Shown here: piece by piece, positions 25,541-35,599 of the stretch | Position numbering within the stretch: the stretch's first letter is position 1 | How the letters are laid out: every line of letters starts with the position of its first letter | Notes under the pieces: model-generated | Seen by the model: only the letters and a program-made list of their open reading frames with translations | Databases searched by the model: none | What the model was told of the DNA's origin: nothing | Assembly (NCBI GenBank): GCA_018340805.1 | Contig: JACMZG010001870.1 | Coordinates: 15,193,409-15,257,408, forward strand | Source: Microvelia longipes | Lineage: Eukaryota > Arthropoda > Insecta > Hemiptera > Veliidae | DNA: 64,000 nt | Direction: 5' to 3' | Position numbers and translations under genes: made by a program

Positions 25541-26342
25541 TCGCTCCCCTCTGAATCTGCTTGAAAGCATCTGATTTATATGTCGTCTGCATACCTCTCC
25601 GTCCTCTAGCCTTATTAGAAAATGTAATTGTCCTAACTTCTTTATAACATTTCCAAAACTCCAGCGCTCTCCTCTATACATTCTAACTTGAACTCTCTCT
25701 CCCTCCTTGAAACTTCTCTTTACTGGGAACTGTTCCTCTAGGCATCTTTTCTTAGGTAGCGTATTTGTTAACATTAGGTCTAACCTCGTTCGTATATTTC
25801 TGTTGAACATTAAGTTGTATGCACTTTCCCCTGTTGAATTTGGCGCCTTCCTTAACTGCATTAAAAGTCGACATAATTTTAAGTTGATATCTCCCCCTTC
25901 CTCAGCCATGGCTTTCAGATTCTTTTTTATAGTCTGGACAAATCTTTCCGCTTGTCCATTCGTGGCTGGATGGTACGGTGCTGACGTCTTATGACATATT
26001 CCATTATTCTTAAGAAAATTTTGAAATTTGTAGGCAGTGAACTGTGGTCCGTTGTCTGATACTAGGGTTACTGGAATTCCAAAAGTTGTAAATAAAAATC
26101 TGAGTTTATTTGTACACCAGTCGGTGGTTGTAGTTTTTGTCGCAAATACTTCGACCCATTTTGTAAATGCATCCACTACAATAAAAAATTGATAACCAAG
26201 TAAAGGCCCTGCAAAGTCCACATGGATCCTCTGCCATGGTGCGTCTGGTCTCTCCCAACTGTGTGTTATTTGGGGTGGCTCGTTTTGTTTTAGGCAGCAC
26301 CTTTTGCAAGATTTCACCATCTCTTCTATATGGTGGTTTGGT
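25538..26342 (-). pseudogene. Ty3/Gypsy integrase, 5'-truncated pol fragment
   Basis: An open frame of about 260 codons, with no stop upstream until the junction near 26342, so the first Met is not a true start. In order: the tail of the N-terminal zinc-binding region (HHIEEMVKSCKRC); the DDE catalytic core with HVDFAGP (first Asp), LVSDNGPQFTA (second Asp) and the downstream NGQAERFVQTIK (Glu); then a GPY/F-type C-terminal module (ERVQVRMYRGERWSFG, LEDGEVCRRHINQM). In this family it inserts retrotransposon cDNA into host DNA. Protease, reverse transcriptase and RNase H are missing, so the element cannot move unaided. The frame is uninterrupted, which suggests recent insertion or trans-mobilisation. 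Confidence 0.93.
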
Positions 26343-26344
26343 TT

Positions 26345-26490
26345 GTTTTTTTTATTTGTTTATCTTATAGTTTTGACATGATTTGTCATATGATGTTTTA
26401 ATGTCATTCAATTATATTACAATTATGATTCTAACTTTTTGTAATACTTAGTAGTAACTAGCGTAGTATATAACAGTGGCGACGAGGATA
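26345..26490 (+). repeat. Extra inverted LTR copy inside the element
   Basis: Reverse complement of the flanking LTRs, lacking roughly the first eight bases. It is followed by the primer-site sequence GTGGCGACGAGGATAATAAG and the gag start codon. Confidence 0.9.
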
Positions 26491-26500
26491 ATAAGGAAAC

Positions 26501-26695
26501 ATGGAAGACGAGTTAATATTACGTAAGTACTTAAGAAAGAGAGCTACGATTAAGGGTCATTTTACAAAATTTCGAAATTTATTAGACACACGAACTGAGT
26601 GGGAATTATCTGAGTTAGAACAAAGATGGGACAATTTGAAAGACAATTTCTATAACAAATATAAAAATTTGTTTAACCAAATCATGTTTCCTTAT
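26501..26695 (+). pseudogene. gag N-terminal fragment of the Gypsy element
   Basis: ATG at 26501 lies just after the inverted leader. About 60 residues (MEDELILRKYLRKRATIKGH, later TRTEWELSELEQRWDNLK) look like the charged, helical start of an arthropod retrotransposon gag. The frame then runs into the leader of the 5' LTR in opposite orientation (CATGTTTCCTTATTATCCTC), so it ends in antisense leader/LTR codons. It is a remnant, not a protein. Confidence 0.75.
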
Positions 26696-26710
26696 TATCC
26701 TCGTCGCCAC

Positions 26711-26845
26711 TGTTATATACTACGCTAGTTACTACTAAGTATTACAAAAAGTTAGAATCATAATTGTAATATAATTGAATGACATTAAAAACATCATATG
26801 ACAAATCATGTCAAAACTATAAGATAAACAAATAAATATATATCA
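26711..26845 (-). repeat. 5' LTR of the Gypsy element
   Basis: 135 bp, TG...CA, followed on the minus strand by GTGGCGACGAGGATAATAAG. A very short LTR for this class. Confidence 0.92.
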
Positions 26846-26850
26846 ATAAC

Positions 26851-27450
26851 TAAAATGAATAATAATAAAACTATGAACACAAAGTGAATTATTTACCAGA
26901 GACTCGTAATATTATATTGTCAACTATTAATGTTTAGCTAAATTCGGTAGTATGAGATAATATAGACCGAAGTTATTCATAGAACCTGAATTCAAGTAAA
27001 AAATAGTAGAGTGGAAGTAGCCATACCGTCAAATTACCGTTATTAATTGTTAAGTCAAATTAACGTTATTAATTGTTACGTCCAATTAACGTTTTTTATT
27101 GTTACGTCAAATTACGTATAATTGACGTATGTCACGTAAATGTTAACGTAAATTACGGCAAAAGCTCAACAACTACTTTATTCACTTTATGGTACTTTTA
27201 TAAAAAAAAAGGGACTTAATTATACCTTAAACTCTACCTTAACCAACTTAACTTAGATTAGAGAATTCAGCTAAAATACCTTAGTACTGTACTTCGTTTA
27301 ACAATCTTTAGAGGAAGGATTCACTTAAAACTCACTAGAAATTATATAAAATTGACGAGTTTTGTACATCGTAATTATTAATATTGTCCCCACCCAAAAC
27401 CCCTAATCCACATTCTGTCCCATTAAGGATTGAATATCTTTAGTTTTTTT
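26851..27450. other. Intergenic, with a small 26-bp tandem array
   Basis: Positions 27031-27108 hold three tandem 26-bp units (AAATTAACGTTATTAATTGT plus TACGTC) and a decayed fourth. No gene otherwise. Confidence 0.7.
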
Positions 27451-27451
27451 T

Positions 27452-27643
27452 ATGTTTAATTCAGTTTTGAATGGGGATCCCTTTTCTATAATGTCGCTCC
27501 ATGGGTACTTTTATAGAATAAGGACCACCAAAAGGGGGTCCCTTTTCTATAAAAGTGCACACTTAAAAGAGCATGCTCAAGACGTTGTTTTACTCACTGA
27601 CTTTGCAAAAGATTTTGATCGCGTTGATCTTAATGTATTCTTA
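27452..27643 (+). pseudogene. LINE reverse transcriptase fragment
   Basis: The end of this frame reads VVLLTDFAKDFDRVDLNVFL, the RT motif normally seen as D-F-x-K-A-F-D-x-V-D containing the first catalytic Asp. A 5S-derived element starts immediately afterwards (27644) and RT-thumb-like sequence resumes at 28385, so one decayed CR1/Jockey-like LINE appears split by that insertion with loss of the middle. The part before about 27545 is unassigned; it holds two similar GGGGATCCCTTTTCTATAA / GGGGGTCCCTTTTCTATAA stretches. Confidence 0.65.
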
Positions 27644-28327
27644 AACCGGGATGTTATCGGAATCATCAGTTTCAGATGGTTTAAGACCTCCTAAGTAGTT
27701 TTCACAAAGTTGTCTGTCTGTTTTTGTGCGTGTCTGTTACCCTCGTATCTCCCTTATCATCGTCTGTGAAAATCAATCATTAGGTTTTGTTGTGCTATCC
27801 AGAAAATATTTTTTATGATCACCTCTAACCTACTATAATGATTCAGCAAAAAATGTTAAAATGTATAAAATGCGGAAAAATGTAATGATCAGTTTTAGAT
27901 TTGTAGTCATATATAAGACCAACATATGAGCTAAGTTTCATCACATTATCAGCATTAGTTTAATTTTTTTTAATAAAAAAAATCAGAAAATAATTTAATT
28001 GAACTGAAATTTGGTATATTTATAAATAGTACACTGTTTCGTTTTAATACGGCAAGTATATCTATGCTTTGTTAGATCATAAAAGTTAAGTAGCATCGAG
28101 AAAGTTCAGTGCCTGGACGGGTAACCTTTGTCAATAAAACTTATGTAATTACTATCTGAGGTAAGCGAAGCGAGTCCGAGGACGTATTGCTATATAAATT
28201 TGCGGATTGTATATTCTAAGCAAAGAATATAAGGAGGATATAAGTCCGAGTATAATTGGAGGATATAAGGAGTATATTCTAAGTTTGAAATAAGGAGGAT
28301 AATCGGTATTCCGACCCGATTTTTTTC
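27644..28327 (+). mobile_element. 5S-derived element, 5'-truncated
   Basis: It starts at CCGGGATGTTATCGGAATCA, has TTTAAGACCTCCTAAGTAG and GTCTGTCTGTTTTTGTGCG, the 5S segment (about 28088-28135: AAAGTTAAGTAGCATCGAGA, GTGCCTGGACGGGTAACC) and ends CCGACCCGATTTTTTTCG. The 3' part has locally repeated AAGGAGGATA units. Confidence 0.85.
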
Positions 28328-28384
28328 GTTGGATTCCAATTAATAAATAGTGTAACATTAAAAATTCTTGATTTAAACAGATGT

Positions 28385-28925
28385 CAAGTCAGCCTTTTCT
28401 TAATCTAAATCTCCACATATTTTTAACTTTACAATTAATGATCAATCTTTAACAAGTGCCTATGTTTGTCACAATCTTGGTGTCATTATTGATAATGAAC
28501 TCACTTTTATTCCTCACATAGAAGCTGTTATTAAAATAAAGTCTTGGGATGTTATATTTATCTGATTGTTAATCCAAAAAATTAATTTCCGTGGATTCGT
28601 TACTTTAAGAACTTTATATTGTAATGTTGTTAGACCTTGTTTAGAATATTTTACTTCTGTATGGTTCTCTCGGGCTAAAGTTATCATTCATACAATTGAA
28701 AAAAAAAATTAGAGAAAATTTACTAGACTCATTGGATTTAGAAAAGGTATTTCTTATAAAGACATTATTTTTGATACCTTAATAGCTCAACTTTAACTCC
28801 AGAGACTTTAGGTTGGTTAGAAGAAGAAAATTTCATCTTATTTTTCTTTAGAAACTTATCAATAACTTTATCGACTGTCCAGAACTATTATTACAAACCA
28901 TTTTTAATATACCTCAATATACTAC
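28385..28925 (+). pseudogene. LINE RT C-terminal (thumb) remnant
   Basis: Translated across stops it reads AYVCHNLGVIIDNELTFIPH, then RTLYCNVVRPCLEYFTSVW and IEKKN-RKFTRLIGF. These are the standard LGV-D--L-F-H, Y---VRP-LEY-S-VW and IE--Q--F-R blocks downstream of the LINE RT active site. At least two in-frame stops; dead. Confidence 0.75.
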
Positions 28926-29363
28926 TGGAAAAATTGAGGTGCGGAGTATCTCGGAACTTTTTTCATTATATGAAATTCGCTACGCTCATACTACCTACTT
29001 CGAAATCGCTTCGCTCATCCTTAAATAGTAAACCCATTCATTTTATTCCCAGCGGTCAACCATCCAGACATTCACCACGCTCAATGCTACTTAACTTTAA
29101 TGATCCATGAAAATCGAAACGAAACTTAGCGTTCTTATTCATTACGTAAAGGTATACCCTTGTGCCGAATTTCAACTATTAATAGGATTATTTTCCGATT
29201 TTTTCACTTTTTAAAAACGTATATAAGTCATTCGATAAAGATTGAACTAATGCTGATAATGTGATGACACTTGGCACACATGTTGGTCTTATACATAGCT
29301 ATATGCATGCTAAATCTCAAATTGATCGCAAAATTTTTCTGATTTTAGCAAATTTTCATTATG

Positions 29364-29942
29364 AAAATGACGCTGACACGGTCCCAATGATTTTAAAACG
29401 CCTTCGACCATTTCGAGGTTCTGCTTTCACGGGCCTGCTTAGCACGGTTAAAAAATTGATTATTTGAGTTTAATCTTCAGGTTGAAATAAATATAATCCC
29501 GATTTTTGTTTTTAAATAAATATACCGTTTGTGTCACGTAGGATGGTCCGATTGAGCTGTCACAATCGCTTTAGAATAACTTCGACCATATAAAGACTAC
29601 TTCGAAGTTCTTCCGCATCAAAGGCCTCGGCGTGGTACAGCAGTGGAAGCCGCTCTTCCAGTTGCAACATGTGGATTTTTTTCTTGTATTCTTTATACCT
29701 CTATAAAAAACGTATTAGTTATGTATTTAAATATACTTATTATTTTTGTGCATAATGCTTGTTAATTTTAATATTATAGCTTACTATTATAATAGAGTAT
29801 TAATAAAATCTCAATAATGAAACAACACATAATAAAAAACAACAACAATGTGGCTGCGAAGCGGCCACAGGGAGGCTCCTGGGCCGCGTAGCGGCTACGG
29901 GCCGAAGGTCCGTATTTTAAATATTCCGAAATTCTTGCAAAG
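29364..29942. mobile_element. Unidentified insertion inside the 5S-derived element
   Basis: About 580 bases not present in other copies, with flanks CATTAT / CATTTTT as a possible imperfect target duplication. The right end is GC-rich with nested short hairpins (GGCTGCGAAGCGGCC, CCGCGTAGCGGCTACGG, GGGCCGAAGGTCC). The left end has TTCGACCATTTCGAGGTTCT. No family recognised. Confidence 0.6.
29560..29670 (-). CDS. Small ORF in the insertion, unknown
   Basis: Thirty-six codons: MLQLEERLPLLYHAEAF, then ELRSSLYMVEVILKRL. Codon use is more GC-rich than the surroundings. About 170 bases further along the minus strand (29370-29430) a second stretch encodes QNLEMVEGVLKSLG, similar to the end of this ORF, so an imperfect coding repeat may be present. 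I do not recognise the family. It may be an exon fragment carried by a transposon; real expression is doubtful. Confidence 0.3.
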   Translation of the reverse strand: MLQLEERLPLLYHAEAFDAEELRSSLYMVEVILKRL

Positions 29943-30222
29943 GCATTTTTGCGGGTTAATGGCGTCATAAAAAAATATTTTCCAGATAGCACAACTATAC
30001 CTATAGACTGATATTGTGCAAAGTTTCAACTCTCTAGCATAAATACACTAGGAGCTACGATGATAACAGACCCACACTCACAGACATACAAATAGACAAC
30101 TTTGAGAAAATCATTCAGGAGGTCTTAAAAACCTAAAACCAATTATTCAGGTGTCATCTCAGTTTCAGATTTTTTTTCATACACACTTTTCCTACATACC
30201 TACGGTTTAAATGAGGCAAAGT

Positions 30223-31384
30223 AAAAAATATTGTTGGGGTCGATTATTCTTAAAATAATAATATAAATATCCATGCATTACAATTTTTAAGCATTTTAAA
30301 TTGTATTGTACTGTTTTTTTAATTCAACATATGTTAAAGGTTGTCCTCTTCAACGAAATGTAGATTTTTTTGCTATCTAAAACCGATTTAATTAAATACT
30401 TAGTAGGTTTTTAATTTATTATATTTGTCCCTTATTATCTTTCTTCATTAGTGGATATTTATGGCTTATTTATAAAATAACATTTTGTTGTTAGGGTGGT
30501 ACCCCTACTAAGTCCACCAGTAAACGGCTTTTGTGTTATCAGTGGAATCCCATTTTGTTTACGATCTTATGCTTATTCTATATTAGTATTATTCTAAGAG
30601 TTACACAGAGCCCCTACAAGATGTTTCAAGCATCTCAGTATATTGAGATAAAGTATGCCCCCTCTAGTAATATATAGCTTCGTATTAATATGCAATTAAA
30701 CGATTAAAATATATTGTTTGAGGTACAGTAAACTCTTACATAATTAAGAAATATTTGGATCAAAAGAATCCACACAAAGGCAACTGAAGTCATTCCAACA
30801 TGTCATCACAAATCATTGTCAAAAACCCGCAGCCCCTAGAGAGTATACATGCAAAGTTTTGTGTAATATTTATTATTAAAATAAAATATTGTCTTTATTC
30901 TGTCGTATAAGAGTTATAATTATATTCTATTTTTATACAAAAAAATATTTTAATAAAATACACGAGACAAAATAACTTTTTAAACTTACCGCGTAATTTA
31001 ATATATTTATTATTAATAATTTTTACTGTTCTGCTTTTCATCACTTTGTAGTTATATAAAATGTTTCGTACTCAAATAGTGTTAAATATACTAATGACGT
31101 CACAGCGTGTAGGACACAAACGTATTTTAGATTCAATCTTTTATTTGAGTTTTATTTTTAATTTTTGAGACACCTACAGAATATTTAAAAATAATAATGC
31201 TATAAATTATATTTTCTTATTTGATATTAAAATTCTGTGGTTTTGTGTGTTAAGTTTAAAAATAAATTATTATTACGTCAGAGAATAAAATTAGGTAAAG
31301 GGATGGCTTCCTTTAACTACTCCGGCCAATAGGCTGAACTATGAAATAGGAAAACAGTTTATTTGAAGAGAAAAGAAACTCTAT
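30223..31384. other. Unassigned intergenic sequence
   Basis: No gene. Positions 30440-30590 (TGTTGTTAGGGTGGTACCCC) are an inverted, diverged copy of 23590-23720. Confidence 0.55.
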
Positions 31385-32145
31385 CAATTCATTGCTTTTC
31401 CTCTTTTAGAACGTAGGTATAAAGGAAAAGTATTGTATTTGCAAAAAAATCCGTTACAAGAATTATCCGTTTCAGGCTATTTTAATGCCTCCTGAGTGTT
31501 TTTCACAACAAAGTTGTGTCTGTATGTGTCTATGTGTTTCTGTTATTATCGTAGCTCGCAGTTTATTTAAGGTAAAGAGATGGAACTTGGTACAAAAACC
31601 AATCTATAATAGCAGTTTTGCTTTTCGGAAAATAAATATTTATGACGTCATTAACACGTAATAATGAATCAGCAAAAATTTCAAAAATTCATAAAACGTG
31701 GAAAAATTTTGGGATCCATTAGAAATTTGACACGGCTGTGACTTATTTAAAGACTCACATAAGTGCTAAGTTTCAGACGCCTGTGACGTGTTTAAAGACT
31801 AACATATGTTCTAAGTTTTATCAGGTGTTTCTTGTACGTTTTTAAAAAATTGTAAAAAATGGGAAAATAATCCAATTGAGCTGAAATTCGATACAAGTGT
31901 AAACCTTTACATAATAACTAAGTACAACAAGTTTCGTTTCAATACGATAAGTATATTCATCATTTATGTTGGATCATAAAAGTTAAGCACCATCGAGCTT
32001 GGTTAGTGCCTGGATAGGAGACCGCTGGGAATGTATTTACTATGTGAGGAAGAGCGAAGGTAGTCCAAAGTAGGGAGGATGAGTCTAGCAAATCCGAAAT
32101 GATGAGGAAAAGTTTGGAGGTACCAGGTACCCGATTTTTTAAAAC
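31385..32145 (+). mobile_element. 5S-derived element, full length
   Basis: It starts at the terminal palindrome (GCTTTTCCTCTTTTAGAACG, AGGAAAAGTATTGTATTTGC), keeps all blocks in order, with the 5S segment at about 31980-32030 (AAAGTTAAGCACCATCGAGC, GTGCCTGGATAGGAGACCGC), and ends GGTACCAGGTACCCGATTTT. One of the GAGCGAAGCGAG motifs is altered and the second is lost. Confidence 0.9.
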
Positions 32146-32286
32146 ACTATTTCCACTATATTTTTGGAATAATTATAATTATTGTTAATTTCTGATTAAC
32201 CAAGGATGTCCTAAAGGAAAGCTAGGACTCTAAAATCCAAGAAGCGTGTTTTACTTTTAAAATTAAAGGTTTGAGCTTGAATTACG

Positions 32287-33745
32287 GTTTGCCTACCTTA
32301 CTATTACGCTGTCTTGTAAATTTTAGTTGCTACCTTTATTAAGTCTTGTAAATTTTAGTTTGCCTACCTTTACTAGCTTAAAATGCTATCTTGTAAATTT
32401 TAGTTTGCCTACCTTACTAGCTTAAATTGTCTTGTAAATTTTAGTTTGCCTACCTTACTAGCTTAATTGCTTGTAAATTTAGTTTGCCTACCTTACTAGC
32501 TAAATGCTGTCTTGTAAATTTTAGTTTGCCTACCTTACTAGCTTAAATGCTGTCTTGTAAATTTTAGTTTGCCTACCTTACTAGCTTAAATGCTGTCTTG
32601 TAAATTTTAGTTTGCCTTACCTTACTAGCTTAATGCTGTCTTGTAAATTTTAGTTTGCCTACTTACTAGCTTAATTGCATCTTGTAATTTAGTTTGCCTA
32701 CCTTACTAGCTTTAACGCTGTCTTGTAAATTTTAGTTTGCCTACCTTACTAGCTTAAATGCTGTCTTGTAAATTTTAGTTTGCCTACCTTTTAAATGCTG
32801 TCTTGTAAATTTTAGTTTGCCTACTTACTAGCTGCTAGTTTGCTACCTTTACTAGCTTAATGCTGTCTTGTAAATTTTTAGTTTGCCTACCTTACTAGCT
32901 TAAATGCTGTCTTGTAAATTTTAGTTTGCCTACCTTACTAGCTTAAATGCTATCTTGTAAATTTAGTTTGCCTACCTTACTAGCTTAATGCTACTTGTAA
33001 ATTTTTAGTTTTACCTTACTAGCTTAAATGCTTCTTGTAAATTTTAGTTTGCCTACCTTACTAGCTTAATTGCTATCTTGTAAATTTTAGTTGCCTCTTA
33101 CTAGCTTAAATGCTGTCTTGTAAATTTTAGTTTGCCTACCTACTAGCTTAAATGCTGTCTGTAAATTTAGTTTGCCTACCTTACTAGCTTAAATGCTATC
33201 TTGTAAATTTTAGTTTGCCTACTTACTAGCTTTAAATGCTATCTTGTAAATTTTAGTTTGCCTAGCTTAATGCTGTCTTGTAAATTTTAGTTTGTACTAG
33301 CTTAAATGCTGTCTTGTAAATTTAGTTTGCCTACCTTACTAGCTTAAATGCTGTCTTGTAAATTTTAGTTTGCCTACCTTACTAGCTTAAATGCTGTCTT
33401 GTAAATTTTAGTTTGCCTACCTTACTAGCTTAAATGCTATCTTGTAAATTTTAGTTTGCCTACCTTACTAGCTTAAATGCTATCTTGTAAATTTTAGTTT
33501 GCCTACCTTACTAGCTTAAATGCTATCTTGTAAATTTATTTGCCTACTTACTAGCTTAAATGCTATGTTTAGTTTGCCTACCTTACTAGCTTAAATGCTA
33601 TCTTGTAAATTTTAGTTTGCCTACCTTACTAGCTTAAATGCTGTCTTGTAAATTTTAGTTTGCCTACCTTACTAGCTTTAACGCTGTCTTGTAAATTTCA
33701 GTTTGCCTACCTTACTAGCTTAAACGCTGTCTTGTAAATTTGTTT
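32287..33745. repeat. 43-bp minisatellite, ~34 copies
   Basis: The unit is about TGTCTTGTAAATTTTAGTTT, GCCTACCTTACTAGCTTAAA, TGC. Two interspersed variants differ at CTGTC / CTATC. Many units carry one- to six-base deletions, some of which may be read errors. Confidence 0.97.
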
Positions 33746-34935
33746 GGCCATTATTTAAAGAGCAGAAATCGCAGTAAGAAAATAATGAAGGAAGTACTTC
33801 ATACTAGTTTAACATAGTATGCATTTATTGCATGCATATAGTATGAAAATTTTAGCATTCCTTATGGCAAGTCGAGCAAGCAAAAGAAGTGAAGTTTATA
33901 CAAAACTTCATTATTTTAGCCTACAAAATGTCGACTTTTCCTTTATTTAGAAGACCTGGGTCCTGAGGGAGTTACTCTCTTAACAAATTTCCTTTCGTAT
34001 GTCTGGATTTATTTGTTGTTTGATTTAACAAGCTATCAATGATTAATAATTAAATTTACCAATAAATATACCCTTTCTTTGTTTTGCTCTATCGACGTGA
34101 CCTAAATCTAGCAGTTTTCTTTTTATTTATAAGTTTTGAAAACTTTTTATTATTCCTGCTAAAATACTCCAGACTAAAAATCTACATTTCAAGGTTAAAA
34201 CCATTCTTTCTAAATTATTTAAAAAACATAATAATAGAATATTTAGGGTAAGGTTTTTATCATAAAATATTTAAAAACTAGGAGATGAAAAATTGTCAAA
34301 ATCATCTTTTTGTGAACAGTAATAAATTGACTTTTAATGCCAAGGAATATTTTATTTTCCATAATGAGTTAAAAATCGCATTTTTCTTGCCCTTCATTAC
34401 AGAATTTTATTCATAATTAATTCAAACTTAATGATTTTTACAGTTACATTGGTAATAATTCAGGATTGTTTTTAATTAAACGATTATGAAAACAAGTTCC
34501 TAATCATGGATCAATGCTTTCCTGCCAAGTGACTTATACAATTATATTATTATGTATAATTACATTAATTAAATGTGTACAATTAACCACTACACAATAA
34601 TGAAGAACTAAAACTTTACTCGACATGTTTATAACCTGACGATAGGAAGGATGTAGTAGTGCTACGAGTGCCCGAAGGAGTAGCATTCGGGTTAGCGACA
34701 CCATTTTACATTGTGAAGGCCTGATATGTTCCTTTCCCTTTGTATAAGTTTCTTGATTATCACACACGAACTGTCCCCATTTCCCAAGTTCCATTGGAAT
34801 TGGTTCAGCCATCTCACCCGTATTCTATTTTCTAGTAAAGGGCTCAAATTTCTCCACGGCCGTCCATTCAACATACTTAAGACAACTTGATATGGCTGTA
34901 GCATTTTAATTTTAAAACGGTTTATTAAAAACTAA
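33746..34935. other. Intergenic, no gene confirmed
   Basis: AT-rich. Two overlapping minus-strand frames at 34534-34904 (one with MAEPIPMELGKWGQFVCDN, one with LNGRPWRNLSPLLENRIRVR) look less random than the rest, but I recognise no family and neither is conserved elsewhere in the window. Confidence 0.45.
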
Positions 34936-35166
34936 TCTGCCTCCGTAGCCGCAGTCGTATAGTACTGAACTTCGGCTAGAACCCCGGTTATTCCGGGGTT
35001 CACAGCCCGGGCTATGCTCTCAGTTTTTTATGAATAGAATTCGTTGTAAAAAGATTTCACCAACTTTACTTTGAGCATAGTAGATGTGACCCACCCGAGG
35101 TGTTCCCGCAGGGCGAATACCCTGAATGGCCGAAAAGCCCCAAAACGAGCATTATTATTATTAAAA
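34936..35166 (+). mobile_element. tRNA-derived SINE, copy 1
   Basis: The head resembles a tRNA with a pol III A box (GTAGCCGCAGTCGTATAG) and B box (GGGTTCACAGCCCGG). The body has CCAACTTTACTTTGAGCATA and GGTGTTCCCGCAGGGCGAAT, and the tail is (ATT)n. It shares body and B-box sequence with 39178-39372, which shows a dispersed family. Confidence 0.75.
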
Positions 35167-35599
35167 ACGGCAGTCTTTATATAAATAGTATAATAAGCAT
35201 AATAACAAAATAGAATGTTAATTACGCAGTTTTAGGCATGGAAGCACCATCCATTTTCACTTACCCTACCCCCAATCCTTTCTCATAAACGCAAGGTCAC
35301 AATTCACTATTTAATGACAGAAATGGTAATTTTACTGTTACAGGTAGAAGAACCCTGGCTCCACGCCTGAAGCTTTACTTCATACTTCTGAAAAGGATTC
35401 ATTTTACCATTCATTTATAATAAGGTATTTACCTCATAAGTGTCATTTCCTTTTAAATTCGCTAAAATAAATTCTATCGTCGTACCAATCTTACGCCAAA
35501 AAAAAGAAAAGTTTCTCCAGGAAACAAAACTTTTTTGGTAAAGCGCTTTTACCCTAGCTAGAGGTCATACTCTTTGTAAAACCATTGTAGAAATAAAAA
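35167..35599. other. Intergenic, no gene
   Basis: No recognised feature. Confidence 0.5.

Larger units (their letters stand above)
25401..26850 (-). mobile_element. Rearranged Ty3/Gypsy LTR retrotransposon with intact TSDs
   Basis: Two 135-bp LTRs in the same (minus) orientation, 26711-26845 (5') and 25406-25540 (3'), start TG and end CA and are flanked by the 5-bp target duplication ATAAC (25401-25405 and 26846-26850). Next to the 5' LTR is a TGGCGACGAGGAT stretch, a likely primer-binding site. Next to the 3' LTR is a purine tract (AGAGGGGAGCGA). Between them, instead of gag-pol, lie an inverted partial LTR plus gag start and then integrase only. The TSDs show that it inserted, or at least now sits, as a single unit. 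Non-autonomous. Confidence 0.92.
28930..30222 (-). mobile_element. 5S-derived element interrupted by a 0.58 kb insertion
   Basis: The 3' end in reverse starts at 28930 (GCGGAGTATCTCGGAACTTT). The 5S segment is near 29050-29105. The copy is interrupted at about 29364 and resumes at about 29943 (CATTTTTGCGGGTTAATGGC), continuing to the terminal palindrome CATACCTACGGTTTAAATGA. Confidence 0.88.

Noticed and set aside
25707..25994. 95-codon plus-strand frame
   Set aside because: Shadow of the minus-strand integrase.
32287..33745. Possible CRISPR array
   Set aside because: Units are contiguous with no unique spacers, and the surrounding genes and introns are eukaryotic.
34534..34904. Possible small host gene on the minus strand
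   Set aside because: Two overlapping frames with mildly protein-like composition, but no start context, no recognised motif and no splice support. Left as a note only.
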